Assembly (NCBI RefSeq): GCF_000734895.2
Contig: NZ_CP011382.1
Span: forward strand, 62,001-126,000
DNA from: Calothrix sp. 336/3
Lineage (GTDB): Bacteria > Cyanobacteriota > Cyanobacteriia > Cyanobacteriales > Nostocaceae
Direction: 5' to 3'
Length of the DNA stretch: 64,000 nucleotides
Of the stretch, positions 28,772 through 37,396 are shown piece by piece (within the stretch, counting starts at the first letter, position 1; every line of letters begins with the position of its first letter). The notes beneath the pieces were generated by a model that made no database searches, was not told the DNA's origin, and saw only the letters and a list, made by a program, of their open reading frames with translations. Position numbers and translations under genes: made by a program.

Positions 28772-29025
28772 AGTTATTTAATCATTATTGGTGAAATCAA
28801 CCAATTTCATCTTATCAAATTCATGATTTACGATTGCGATATTTGATTAATGAAAATATATTTAGGGTATATAAACGAAACAAACATCTCTGGAAAGGAG
28901 GAAAGAAATTTTCATGTAACGCTGTATTCATAACTTGATAATTAACCACCCTATCTAGATATTACTACGAATTACACAATATTTTATCCTTCCCCCGACT
29001 GTATAACTCAACCCCCTAAAAATCC

Positions 29026-30582
29026 ATGACATCCTATTCCTTACCCTCGGAAAATTCCAATAATCACCTACCCTTTCAAAATCATAAATCAGAGAATTCT
29101 GGCTCAGATTGGGAATCACAAATGGCGAGATTAGTCGGTTTTGAAGATGAATCTCGCACTCAAACAGTAGCAGCAACACCAGTCAACGAAGAAACAGCAA
29201 ATACCCCAGAAGTAAGCAGTGAAAAACAACCCCTTTCTGCTAACCCCTTTGCCAAGTTAAGTTTAGTCGGGGGAGGCACATTAATGATGGTATTATTAGC
29301 AGGTGGTTTTTTATCCCAACTGATGAGTGTGGGCAGACAAAAGCCCAAGGTAGAAAATAATTTGCTGACAGCGAAACCTGTAAATACCCAACCTGCCACA
29401 GCAAATTTAGAAACAGAAATAGAAACTCTCAAGACAAAATTAGCACTCACCGAACAAACCGAAGCTGTTAAACTTGCCCAGCAAAGATTGAGAACCAATA
29501 GATTAATTACTGTTGCTCGTTCCCCAGTTATTTCTGCTAGACAAGCATCATTTAACCCCATCACACGAACCGCACCCCAGCGCACAGTTTACATTTCCCA
29601 ACCTGCACCAGCAAACCCCGTTGCGAGGGTTCCTTATGCTCCTCCTATCCCCGTCAACACCGCGATCGCTCCACCGATACAACCACCCATGCAACCACCC
29701 ATGGTAAATCCTGTCACTCCCAAACCCGATCCCCTCCAAGAGTGGAATCGATTAGCCAAGTTAGGTAGCTACGGTTTAGTCTCTGCAACCCCTGCTCCTG
29801 CACCCACCCTGGCAGCAAATCCCCCCACACCACCCCAACCGACACCACCCCAATCCACACCACCAGAACCAACAAATACACAATTCAATGCAGTAGTTAG
29901 TCAAGCATCGGAGCAACAAAGTCCGAAATCTGTGGCAGTGGGAATGACAGCAAAAGCAGTACTAGCAACCGCAGTCTTTGGGGAAACTAGTCGGGGGAAT
30001 GAGAATAAAGATGATGACGAGGGGAAAACTTCTTTTGTGGTGCGGTTAAAAGAACCATTGAAGTCCCTAGATGGAGAAATTGCCTTACCAGAAAAGAGTG
30101 AATTATTAGTAGAAATTCGTTCCCTTTCGGAACAGGGTTTATTACAGTTGACTGTGACTAAAGTTATTATACCAAATAAAGGAAATCCCATTGAAAAAAC
30201 CTTACCTAAAAATGCTTTAATTGTGCGTGCGCCGGAAGGTAGACCATTAATTGCTGACCAATTTCCTAATAAGAGTGGTTCCATTGCTTCCATGGATTTA
30301 GGATTATTTGTGTTAGGGGGAATTGGGAAAGCCGCAGAATTATTTAACCGTACAGAATCCCAGGTTGTCACCACAACTACGAGTGGTACAATTGTCACCA
30401 ATACAAATCCTAAACGCAATATATTAGCGGGAATTGTGGAAGGTGGTGTAACGAGTGTGGTACCACAGATTTCCCAACGTAACCAACAGGCAATTACCCA
30501 AATGATCCAACGGACAAATATCTGGTTTTTAAAAGCAGGAACTAAGGTGGAAGTCTACGTCAATCAATCCATGCAATTTTAG
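29026..30582 (+). CDS. VirB10/TrbI-like core complex protein
   Basis: The 518-aa product has a cytoplasmic N-terminus, one membrane helix near 78-98 (LVGGGTLMMVLLAGGFLSQL), a coiled coil at 125-150 (ANLETEIETLKTKLAL), a Pro-rich linker (190-290, with PPIQPPMQPP and PTPPQPTPPQ), and a beta-rich C-terminal domain from about 325 with LKEPLKSLDGEIALPEKSEL and the ending FLKAGTKVEVYVN. This is the classic VirB10 layout that spans the envelope. A non-coding gap of 254 bp precedes the gene. Confidence 0.8.
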   Translation: MTSYSLPSENSNNHLPFQNHKSENSGSDWESQMARLVGFEDESRTQTVAATPVNEETANTPEVSSEKQPLSANPFAKLSLVGGGTLMMVLLAGGFLSQLMSVGRQKPKVENNLLTAKPVNTQPATANLETEIETLKTKLALTEQTEAVKLAQQRLRTNRLITVARSPVISARQASFNPITRTAPQRTVYISQPAPANPVARVPYAPPIPVNTAIAPPIQPPMQPPMVNPVTPKPDPLQEWNRLAKLGSYGLVSATPAPAPTLAANPPTPPQPTPPQSTPPEPTNTQFNAVVSQASEQQSPKSVAVGMTAKAVLATAVFGETSRGNENKDDDEGKTSFVVRLKEPLKSLDGEIALPEKSELLVEIRSLSEQGLLQLTVTKVIIPNKGNPIEKTLPKNALIVRAPEGRPLIADQFPNKSGSIASMDLGLFVLGGIGKAAELFNRTESQVVTTTTSGTIVTNTNPKRNILAGIVEGGVTSVVPQISQRNQQAITQMIQRTNIWFLKAGTKVEVYVNQSMQF

Positions 30583-30603
30583 GTTGGTGGCAATAGGAAA
30601 TTT

Positions 30604-31161
30604 ATGAAAATTCATCATCCCAAATTTCTCTCTTCCCCTTGGTTTCATTTAACTTCGGTGATATTTGCCGGGACAATTGTATTTCTTACAAGTCGGGCGA
30701 TCGCCCAAAATGCAGTGCTGCGTTCTATGTTTTCCTGTCAAGCACAAGGTTTTAGTGGAATTGTTCCCACAATCAAGGTTTGGTATCAACAGGGGACAAA
30801 TTTAAGCTTTCTGCCGGCGGGAGAGATTATCAAGAAAGTCTGGTTGAATGACCCTTCTCAAGTCATAATTGATTTTGATGGAGAAGTCTGTCAGCAGTTT
30901 GGGCAAGGTGGCAATGCTAATAGTAATGATTGTAAAAGTTCAGGAGCAAATGTCATCCAGCTTCGACGTATTTCTAAGATAAAAATACCAGGAATTCCCC
31001 ATACTAGTAATAGCTTGTTAACAGTCATCACCGAAGGGCAAGGGAAAACCAAACTCTATACCTTTCGGATTATTTATGATGATGGCATTCCTGATTATCA
31101 TACCCTAGCAATTTACCCCGACCCCCCATCGGCGACTAATCCACCCTGCGTGAGAAAATAA
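30604..31161 (+). CDS. VirB9/TraK-like secreted protein candidate
   Basis: The 185-aa product has a signal peptide or anchor (residues 15-35, cleavage near AIAQN) and a beta-rich mature domain with GTNLSFLPAGEIIKKVWLND and QVIIDFDGEVC, then TSNSLLTVITEGQGKTKLYT and FRIIYDDG. Such a domain fits the N-terminal lobe of VirB9 or TraK; the C-terminal lobe is absent, so it is shorter than usual. It starts 21 bp after the VirB10-like gene and is the last gene of the cluster. The call is tentative. Confidence 0.5.
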   Translation: MKIHHPKFLSSPWFHLTSVIFAGTIVFLTSRAIAQNAVLRSMFSCQAQGFSGIVPTIKVWYQQGTNLSFLPAGEIIKKVWLNDPSQVIIDFDGEVCQQFGQGGNANSNDCKSSGANVIQLRRISKIKIPGIPHTSNSLLTVITEGQGKTKLYTFRIIYDDGIPDYHTLAIYPDPPSATNPPCVRK

Positions 31162-31279
31162 TTTCAGAACTTTGGTGGTTAAAACCAAATGCACTTCCAG
31201 GTCAGAGATAGACATAACTGTTGATTTGTAATACATCTTTGTCAGGTTGAAGTATCCTAGTATCGGGGAAATCACGCCT

Positions 31280-31918
31280 CTATAAAACTTCAATTTGCTG
31301 TTGAAAATAAGTTCGTAAACCATCTGCCAAAGCTGGAACTTGAATAGCACGACGCACTAAATTTTCATCAGCTTCATGCACGTAGATTTGCACAATATCA
31401 GCAACCGTGACATTGTTTTCATCTCGACTCACCAATTCAATGTCGTCTCCTACACCAATTTCACCTTCAAGCACTACTGAAAAGTAAATGCCACTCAATC
31501 GGCTGTGAAGAAACCGTTTAACCATATCATCACGTCCAAACTTAAGATTGAGCTTAAAACAAGGAAATCGGGGCTGCGTCACCATCACAACAGACGTGCC
31601 AATACGAAAGCAATCCCCAATATTCACTTCTGTTTCCGACAAACCCTCAGTCGTGAGATTTTCACCAAACGCACCCCAAGGCAAGTCATCATCTGGTAAC
31701 TCCTTTTGCCAGTAAGTGTAATGCTCCATTGGATAAGCGTAAACTGCTTTCTCGACACCTCCATGAACAGTTAAATCTGCCTGTCGATCTCCATCTAGAT
31801 TGAGTGTTCGCAGCATCACTCGTCCATTCACGGGCTGCTTAAAAATGCCAGTTGTCACAGATTTCGCCTTCCAACTCACCTCACGTGGCATTCCAACACA
31901 AACAGAAATCAATTTCAT
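31280..31918 (-). CDS. MOSC-domain protein
   Basis: I start at ATG 31918 (212 aa) because GAGGTGGT precedes it by 4-5 bases; a TTG four codons upstream is the alternative. The product shows GDRQADLTVHGGVEKAVYAYP and GAFGENLTTEGL, then TQPRFPCFKLNLKFG with the conserved Cys of MOSC domains. YiiM-type members bind molybdenum cofactor and reduce N-hydroxylated compounds. It is convergent with the type IV secretion cluster and appears unrelated to it. Confidence 0.88.
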   Translation of the reverse strand: MKLISVCVGMPREVSWKAKSVTTGIFKQPVNGRVMLRTLNLDGDRQADLTVHGGVEKAVYAYPMEHYTYWQKELPDDDLPWGAFGENLTTEGLSETEVNIGDCFRIGTSVVMVTQPRFPCFKLNLKFGRDDMVKRFLHSRLSGIYFSVVLEGEIGVGDDIELVSRDENNVTVADIVQIYVHEADENLVRRAIQVPALADGLRTYFQQQIEVL

Positions 31919-32393
31919 ACACCACCTCAATAGTAATTGGGAGCAGACAACGCCCGTTTAGATTTGAGATTGATAGAAGATGACAACCAAAATTGGTGAA
32001 AGTAGCATCATTGGTAACAATTTAAGGTTGTGACGCATTTGTCAATCTACCTATAGAATCAAAAATTACCGAAAACTGGGATAGAAAAAACTGTTTTTTG
32101 GTTAGCGATCGCCTAATTTTTGGGTCAAACCCTCAGTGAAAAGATTCTTTTAATATAAGTAAGTTGGTGAGAATAAACCTAACTATGTAACAGATTGTAA
32201 AATCGGCAGGATTCTTGTGTTCGCAAAGCGTGCTCGAAGGGCTTATGCTTCATTTCACTAGCCTTCGGCAAGCCACTTCGTGTCTACGTATTTTTAACGG
32301 ACTTTGGATGTTAGACGTGGATTTATAATCCCAGTTGAGTCAGATTTTTTTCGATTTATCGAATGTATCTAAGCTCATCGAACTCACTTTAAA
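31919..32393. other. Intergenic region with dispersed repeat-like segment
   Basis: No gene is seen in 475 bp. A segment at about 32215-32290 (TTCGCAAAGCGTGCTCGAAG to CACTTCGTGTCTACG, with AGCCTTCGGCAAG inside) has the look of a dispersed repeat common between genes in Nostocales. Similar material (CTTCGAGTAGCGTGGCGAAG) occurs near 45135. Confidence 0.4.
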
Positions 32394-33785
32394 TCAAGGC
32401 AATTTCTCTAAAAATGCCCTAATTTCCCAAACTATCCATTTTTTTTCAGATGTGCTTAATAATGAAGCAAAGCGATATTTTCGGAGTGTTTGATTAAATA
32501 CCGAAACCGTAATGGGCTGCATAGGTTTGGCAATAATATCCTTAATATCTAATACATATTCATGACAATTTTGAAAAGACCAACCTAACAGCCACCGCTT
32601 TAAATAAAATCCATTTTGGTTAATTTTAATTCTAGTTTTTGATATGGGACTGAGTACATAATCAGCAATAATTGGCAAAAGCAAGAATAAATATATGTAG
32701 AATGAAAGGCAGATAAAAATAAATCCAAATAAATTAAAAACAGATAAGTATTCAAAAACTAATACCCACAAAGTGAGTAAAAACAATCCATTTCCTAACA
32801 AGAGAATAATGGGAATAAACCAACTAGTATAGTGACGTAATTGCTTGGGAGGAATTTCTATAGTTAATTCTGCTTCGGTTTTATGGAAGATAATAGAACT
32901 GTTTTTTGGTCGGTGAAATCTTGTTAAAGAAAAATGGGATATAACATCTGAAATCTGTTTTTCTCCTCGCAGTACAGCTAAGGCTAAATTGGCTGAGGGA
33001 AATCTGTCATCACTGACTGGCTCCAGGATAATATCCAACCAGTTAGCAAAATCTGGGGAAATGCGAACATGGGGACGAAAATCTATTTTGAGATGGCGCT
33101 GTGGTAAATCTGCTGGGGATTTTCCAGTCAGCAAGAACAGTAGTGTAGTTCCCAAGCCATATAAATCCGTTGCTAACACAGCTTGTCCGCGAAACTGTTC
33201 AGGAGCCATATAGCCATAGGTTCCTACTACTGTGCTGCCACCTGTGACTGTATTGTGATAGGTATCTTGTACTGCACCAAAATCTACTAAAAATATATCT
33301 CCCCGATCTTTTGCTGTTGGGGAAAAGTTGAGGATAATATTCTGGGGCTTAATATCGCGGTGAATAACTGGGGGTTTGAGGGATTGCAAGTAAATCAGAA
33401 TTTCTAAAACTTGTATGGCGATTTGTCGAACTTGCTTTTCTTGGGGTTGCCAACCATTTTCTATTAATGTGGCTAGAGATTTACCTGGCGCAAGTTGTTG
33501 AGCAATATAAAAGAATCTGTCAGAGCCTGTGTCTACTTGAAAATAATCGAGATAGCGAGGAATTGCCTGATGGTGGAGTTGGGAGAGAATTTTCGCTTCT
33601 CTTTCAAACAATTCGATTTTTTTCCAGTCACTCATCCGCCGAAATGACAAAGCTTTCAGCGCCACAGAATCGCCACTCTCTAAATCTTCGGCTGCATAGG
33701 TAATACCAACCCCACCTTGTCCTAAAATTTCTAAGATACGGTAGCGTTGTTGAATTACGTCTCCTGGTTGATGTATTAATTCCAT
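32394..33785 (-). CDS. Serine/threonine protein kinase (Hanks type) with membrane domain
   Basis: The 463-aa product has a complete kinase domain (residues 14-275): the glycine loop LGQGGVGITY, catalytic Lys44 in VALKAL, HRDIKPQN with Asp144, VDFG (168-170), and GTYGYMAPEQFRG of the activation segment. The C-terminal 150 residues include two or three membrane helices (about 320-390), then a soluble end. This is a common cyanobacterial kinase type. It follows the ankyrin kinase gene by 17 bp and shares its N-terminal half, so they are recent tandem duplicates in one operon. Substrates are unknown. Confidence 0.92.
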   Translation of the reverse strand: MELIHQPGDVIQQRYRILEILGQGGVGITYAAEDLESGDSVALKALSFRRMSDWKKIELFEREAKILSQLHHQAIPRYLDYFQVDTGSDRFFYIAQQLAPGKSLATLIENGWQPQEKQVRQIAIQVLEILIYLQSLKPPVIHRDIKPQNIILNFSPTAKDRGDIFLVDFGAVQDTYHNTVTGGSTVVGTYGYMAPEQFRGQAVLATDLYGLGTTLLFLLTGKSPADLPQRHLKIDFRPHVRISPDFANWLDIILEPVSDDRFPSANLALAVLRGEKQISDVISHFSLTRFHRPKNSSIIFHKTEAELTIEIPPKQLRHYTSWFIPIILLLGNGLFLLTLWVLVFEYLSVFNLFGFIFICLSFYIYLFLLLPIIADYVLSPISKTRIKINQNGFYLKRWLLGWSFQNCHEYVLDIKDIIAKPMQPITVSVFNQTLRKYRFASLLSTSEKKWIVWEIRAFLEKLP

Positions 33786-33802
33786 AGATACTTGATTTCT
33801 AG

Positions 33803-35428
33803 TTACTCCTTTGCACCATTCTTGTTCAAAATGTCGGCGATCGCCTGATCATCTGAAGAGAGTTTTTTAGTTTTGAGATCGTCAATATAGTTTTTAGTGA
33901 TTAGTTGCAGTGGAGTTCTGCCTTGATTATCTGTGGCGTTGATATTCGCTCCCCCTTTTATTAGCAGTTGGATAATCTCTTGAGTGTCTGTGTTAGTTCT
34001 GCCATAGACTGGCTGATTAGTTTTAGATATGGCTAAATGTAGTAAAGTTGCACCATTGCGATCGCGCTGATTAACATCTCCACCTGATTGGAGCAGTAGT
34101 TTGATGATTGGCGGTTGAGAGTTTTGCACTGCTAATTGTAGAGGGGTTTTACCATTGTGATTCTGGAGGTTAATATCTGCACCTTTAGCAATTAACATTT
34201 CGGCTATTTGGTAGTCACCTTGCGCAGTATATGGATTTGGTTCAAGAAATAGTAGGTGTAAGGGTGTATTACCGTGACGATCTGGCAGTTTCACATCCGC
34301 ACCTTGAGTGATTAAAAATTTCGTTCCCTCAAGGTTATAACGACGAATTGTGCATACCAACAAAGGCATCCGCTCATTCTCACCATAGGGTGATGACTCC
34401 ATCACTAAAGCATTGGCATTATGTACTTGGTGATAATAGTCTTTGATGGCATCAGTGTTTTGACACGTACCAGAAAGTGGCACAATTCCAAACGCACCTA
34501 AGACGAGCCATTTGTAAGCATTCAGCAGAGCGATCGCCATCGTAGATGTAGCAATAGTTGCTCCTACTCCAGCGATGGTTTTCCAAGATACAGGAGTAGT
34601 AACCTTAGGGGCGATCGCCTGCTTACCACTCAAAGCTGCTAAAGCTTCAACAGCAGAACTAAAACGTTCTTCCATATCCGGCTCTAACATTTTCTCTAAC
34701 CAATCAGCAAATTCATCACTAATCTGTACATGATGACGAAAATCAATTTTCAGTCTTTCCATCGGCAAATCAGCCGGGGAACGGTGCGTTAGTAAAAAAA
34801 GTATCGTTGCTCCCAAACCATACAAATCAGTCGCAGGTACAGCTTGCCCTCGAAACTGCTCTGGAGCCATATAACCATATGTTCCTACTACCGTACTACC
34901 ACGCATAAAGGTATTGTAATAGGTGTTCTGGACTGCACCAAAATCTACTAAGTAGACCTTTCCATCATCACGGCGGATAATATTTTGGGGTTTGATATCC
35001 CGATGGATCACAACGGGATTGAGGGAGTGGAGATAAACGAGAATTTCTAATATTTGCTCGGCTATATATCTAACTTCGTCTTCTGTAGTGCGCCAACCAT
35101 CCGCAATTGAGGCTGCTAAAGATTTTCCTGGTGCTTGTGCTTGGACTATGTAGAAACAATGCTCTAATGTAGTTTCTGTGTGAAAATAGCCTAGATAACT
35201 GGGAATTGCCTGATGATCTAGTTGTGAGAGAATTTTCGCCTCCCGTTCAAACAACTCCATCAGCTTCCAATCATTCAACCGATGCAGTGACAAGGCTTTC
35301 AGCGCTACCAGTTGATGCTTATCTGTATCTTCAGCTAAGTATGTAGTACCGCTACCACCTTCCCCCAAAATTTGGATAATCCGGTATCGCTGGGCAATAA
35401 TATCTTCTGGCTGGTGCAGCAGTTCCAT
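33803..35428 (-). CDS. Serine/threonine protein kinase with ankyrin repeats
   Basis: The 541-aa product has a kinase domain (14-270) with LGEGGSGTTY, Lys44, HRDIKPQN with Asp144 and VDFGAVQNTY, a membrane segment at about 290-310 and roughly five ankyrin repeats from about 345 to the end (DRHGNTPLHLLFL, NHNGKTPLQLAVQ, DRNGATLLHLAIS, DNQGRTPLQLITK). The ankyrin part would lie on the other side of the membrane from the kinase, or the segment may not span. It is transcribed first of the two kinase genes. Confidence 0.92.
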   Translation of the reverse strand: MELLHQPEDIIAQRYRIIQILGEGGSGTTYLAEDTDKHQLVALKALSLHRLNDWKLMELFEREAKILSQLDHQAIPSYLGYFHTETTLEHCFYIVQAQAPGKSLAASIADGWRTTEDEVRYIAEQILEILVYLHSLNPVVIHRDIKPQNIIRRDDGKVYLVDFGAVQNTYYNTFMRGSTVVGTYGYMAPEQFRGQAVPATDLYGLGATILFLLTHRSPADLPMERLKIDFRHHVQISDEFADWLEKMLEPDMEERFSSAVEALAALSGKQAIAPKVTTPVSWKTIAGVGATIATSTMAIALLNAYKWLVLGAFGIVPLSGTCQNTDAIKDYYHQVHNANALVMESSPYGENERMPLLVCTIRRYNLEGTKFLITQGADVKLPDRHGNTPLHLLFLEPNPYTAQGDYQIAEMLIAKGADINLQNHNGKTPLQLAVQNSQPPIIKLLLQSGGDVNQRDRNGATLLHLAISKTNQPVYGRTNTDTQEIIQLLIKGGANINATDNQGRTPLQLITKNYIDDLKTKKLSSDDQAIADILNKNGAKE

Positions 35429-35553
35429 AGGATTTACACAGTGGCATAGCGGTGTTGATGACTTATGCTACACCTTGAGTTTAGTAAATTCCAGTAGATT
35501 GCGTCCAACTTGAAGAATTGAATGCATGAATCAGCAATTGCTTCACAAGCCCT

Positions 35554-37305
35554 TTACAAGCTACTTGGAGATATTTCTCCTCCATAGCTACGGGGTGTAT
35601 AAACCCAAACACCGCCATCAGGACGGGAAATAACACGAGTTTGGCTGGAGCCGACAATAATTACTGTGCGCATATCAGCAGTCTCTGGAGAAAATTCACC
35701 GAGGGTATCAACCTTGACTGATTCTCCCTTGCGTCCCACATTCCGCGCTAAAATCAGGGGTGTTTCCGGGGAGCGGTGATGTAAGAGAAGATTTTTCGCC
35801 TCCGTTAATTGCCAGGTACGATGCCCAGAGATGGGATTATAAAAAGCAATGACAAAATCTGCCTCGGCGGCGGCTTGAATTCTTTGAGCAATGATTGACC
35901 AGGGTTTGAGAATATCAGACAGAGAAATGGTACAGAAATCATGTCCCAAGGGTGCGCCAATTCTGGCTGCTGCTGCTTGCATAGCGGAGATACCAGGGGC
36001 GACTTGTATTTCAATATTTTGCCATTCGGTTTTTTGTCCCTGTTCCCAAGCTTCAAATACGGCGGCAGCCATGGCATAGATTCCCGGATCACCGGAGGAA
36101 ACCACGGCAACAAAACGTCCCGGGGCTGCTAAATCTAAGGCTAGGGTTGCCCTAGAGATTTCTTGACGGTTGTCAGACTCATGGATATTTTTACCTGTAG
36201 TAAAATTACTCACCATCTTCAGGTAGGTGGAATAGCCAACGAAATCCGTAGCCTGCTGTAATATTCCCTTGACTTCTGGAGACATCCAGTCTGCTGTTCC
36301 GGGTCCTGTACCGATAATTGCCAAACGTCCCGGTGGTTTACCGATGGTGGGGATATCGAGGGGAAGGGGAGCGATCGCCACTGCAACAGAGAAATCATGA
36401 TCACGACGGTGGCAAATTACTTCCCCAGAGGTTGCCCCTAAAGCTAACCTGACTGCCATATCTGCACTCTCATCCCCCCCTATTTCGGCAGTTGTTAGCA
36501 GACGCAGGGGAACACCGAGGGCAGCAGCTAGGGATGAAATGACTGGTTGCACAGCATCTAGGGTATGGGCAAATATCCCCGCTACAGATTCGGGAGCGAT
36601 GTCTAGTTCTCGGAGAATGTTCTCCACCAGAGGTAAGGGAGAATTTTTGCTGTTGGTAGTGATGGCGATCGCCACCGTTGCCGGATGATAAACCAGACAA
36701 TTCTGGGTGGAAACATCGGATTTTTCCGTGATTTTGATAGTTTTTTTCCCTTCCCTATCCCAGGGTAAGGAGCTATTTTGTAACCATGGAGCATTCCCTT
36801 CTAACCGCAGAGTATCCCCAGCGAGTAAGTCAGACATAAAAGTCTTAGCAAATTCGGGGCGGGATAGGTAATAACCTGGTGGTGGATCTTCCAAAGCCAT
36901 ACCAAAACGAATATCACCCGTGGTTGTAATTGCTGGTGAGACGTGGAGAACCTCCCCAATCTTTCTGGCAAGATGATTTACCCCATTCAGCCCACCGAGA
37001 AGCGGTACAATTGCACTGCCATCCTCCGCGATCGCTAACACAGGAGGTTCTTGACGCTTATTTGTCAGCAGTGGAGCTAGGGTACGAATCAAAATCCCCG
37101 TAGAACAAATACCAATAATTGGAATCCCAGTAGTAAATAACTCTCGTAGGGTGTTGCCAAATTCAGTAAATACCACGTCTACATCCTGAGTACGTCCTGC
37201 GAGTCCGTATAACCTGGCACCAGGAAAAGCGCGGATAATTTTTTGCGCCACAGGGATACTCTTTTGACCAAGGACGACAACTACAGGAGCTTGTTGAGCG
37301 AGCAT
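35554..37305 (-). CDS. cobJ: CbiG-CobJ fusion (cobalt-precorrin-5A hydrolase / precorrin-3B C17-methyltransferase)
   Basis: The 583-aa product joins two steps of cobalamin (corrin) synthesis. Residues 1-320 are CbiG: VVVVLGQKSIPVAQKII, GICSTGILIRTLAPLL, and GGLNGVNHLARKIGEVL. From about 326 follows a SAM-dependent methyltransferase of the CobJ/CbiH type: LAIIGTGPGTADWMSPE, AVVSSGDPGIYAM, VAPGISAMQAAAARIG and VIAFYNPISGHR. This fusion is usual in cyanobacteria. No other cobalamin gene is in view. It lies 125 bp upstream of the ankyrin-kinase gene on the same strand, without functional link. Confidence 0.92.
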   Translation of the reverse strand: MLAQQAPVVVVLGQKSIPVAQKIIRAFPGARLYGLAGRTQDVDVVFTEFGNTLRELFTTGIPIIGICSTGILIRTLAPLLTNKRQEPPVLAIAEDGSAIVPLLGGLNGVNHLARKIGEVLHVSPAITTTGDIRFGMALEDPPPGYYLSRPEFAKTFMSDLLAGDTLRLEGNAPWLQNSSLPWDREGKKTIKITEKSDVSTQNCLVYHPATVAIAITTNSKNSPLPLVENILRELDIAPESVAGIFAHTLDAVQPVISSLAAALGVPLRLLTTAEIGGDESADMAVRLALGATSGEVICHRRDHDFSVAVAIAPLPLDIPTIGKPPGRLAIIGTGPGTADWMSPEVKGILQQATDFVGYSTYLKMVSNFTTGKNIHESDNRQEISRATLALDLAAPGRFVAVVSSGDPGIYAMAAAVFEAWEQGQKTEWQNIEIQVAPGISAMQAAAARIGAPLGHDFCTISLSDILKPWSIIAQRIQAAAEADFVIAFYNPISGHRTWQLTEAKNLLLHHRSPETPLILARNVGRKGESVKVDTLGEFSPETADMRTVIIVGSSQTRVISRPDGGVWVYTPRSYGGEISPSSL

Positions 37306-37396
37306 TAAATCACAGGGAAGTCGTGAGGGTGATTAGGTAATGAGTTATTCTACCAAAAAAGGTCAGCCTCCTTCGGGGAATTCAAAATTCAAACAA

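Noticed and set aside
21315..31161. Reading the secretion cluster as a complete integrative conjugative element
   Set aside because: No integrase, attachment repeats, tRNA target, relaxase or coupling protein could be found in the window.
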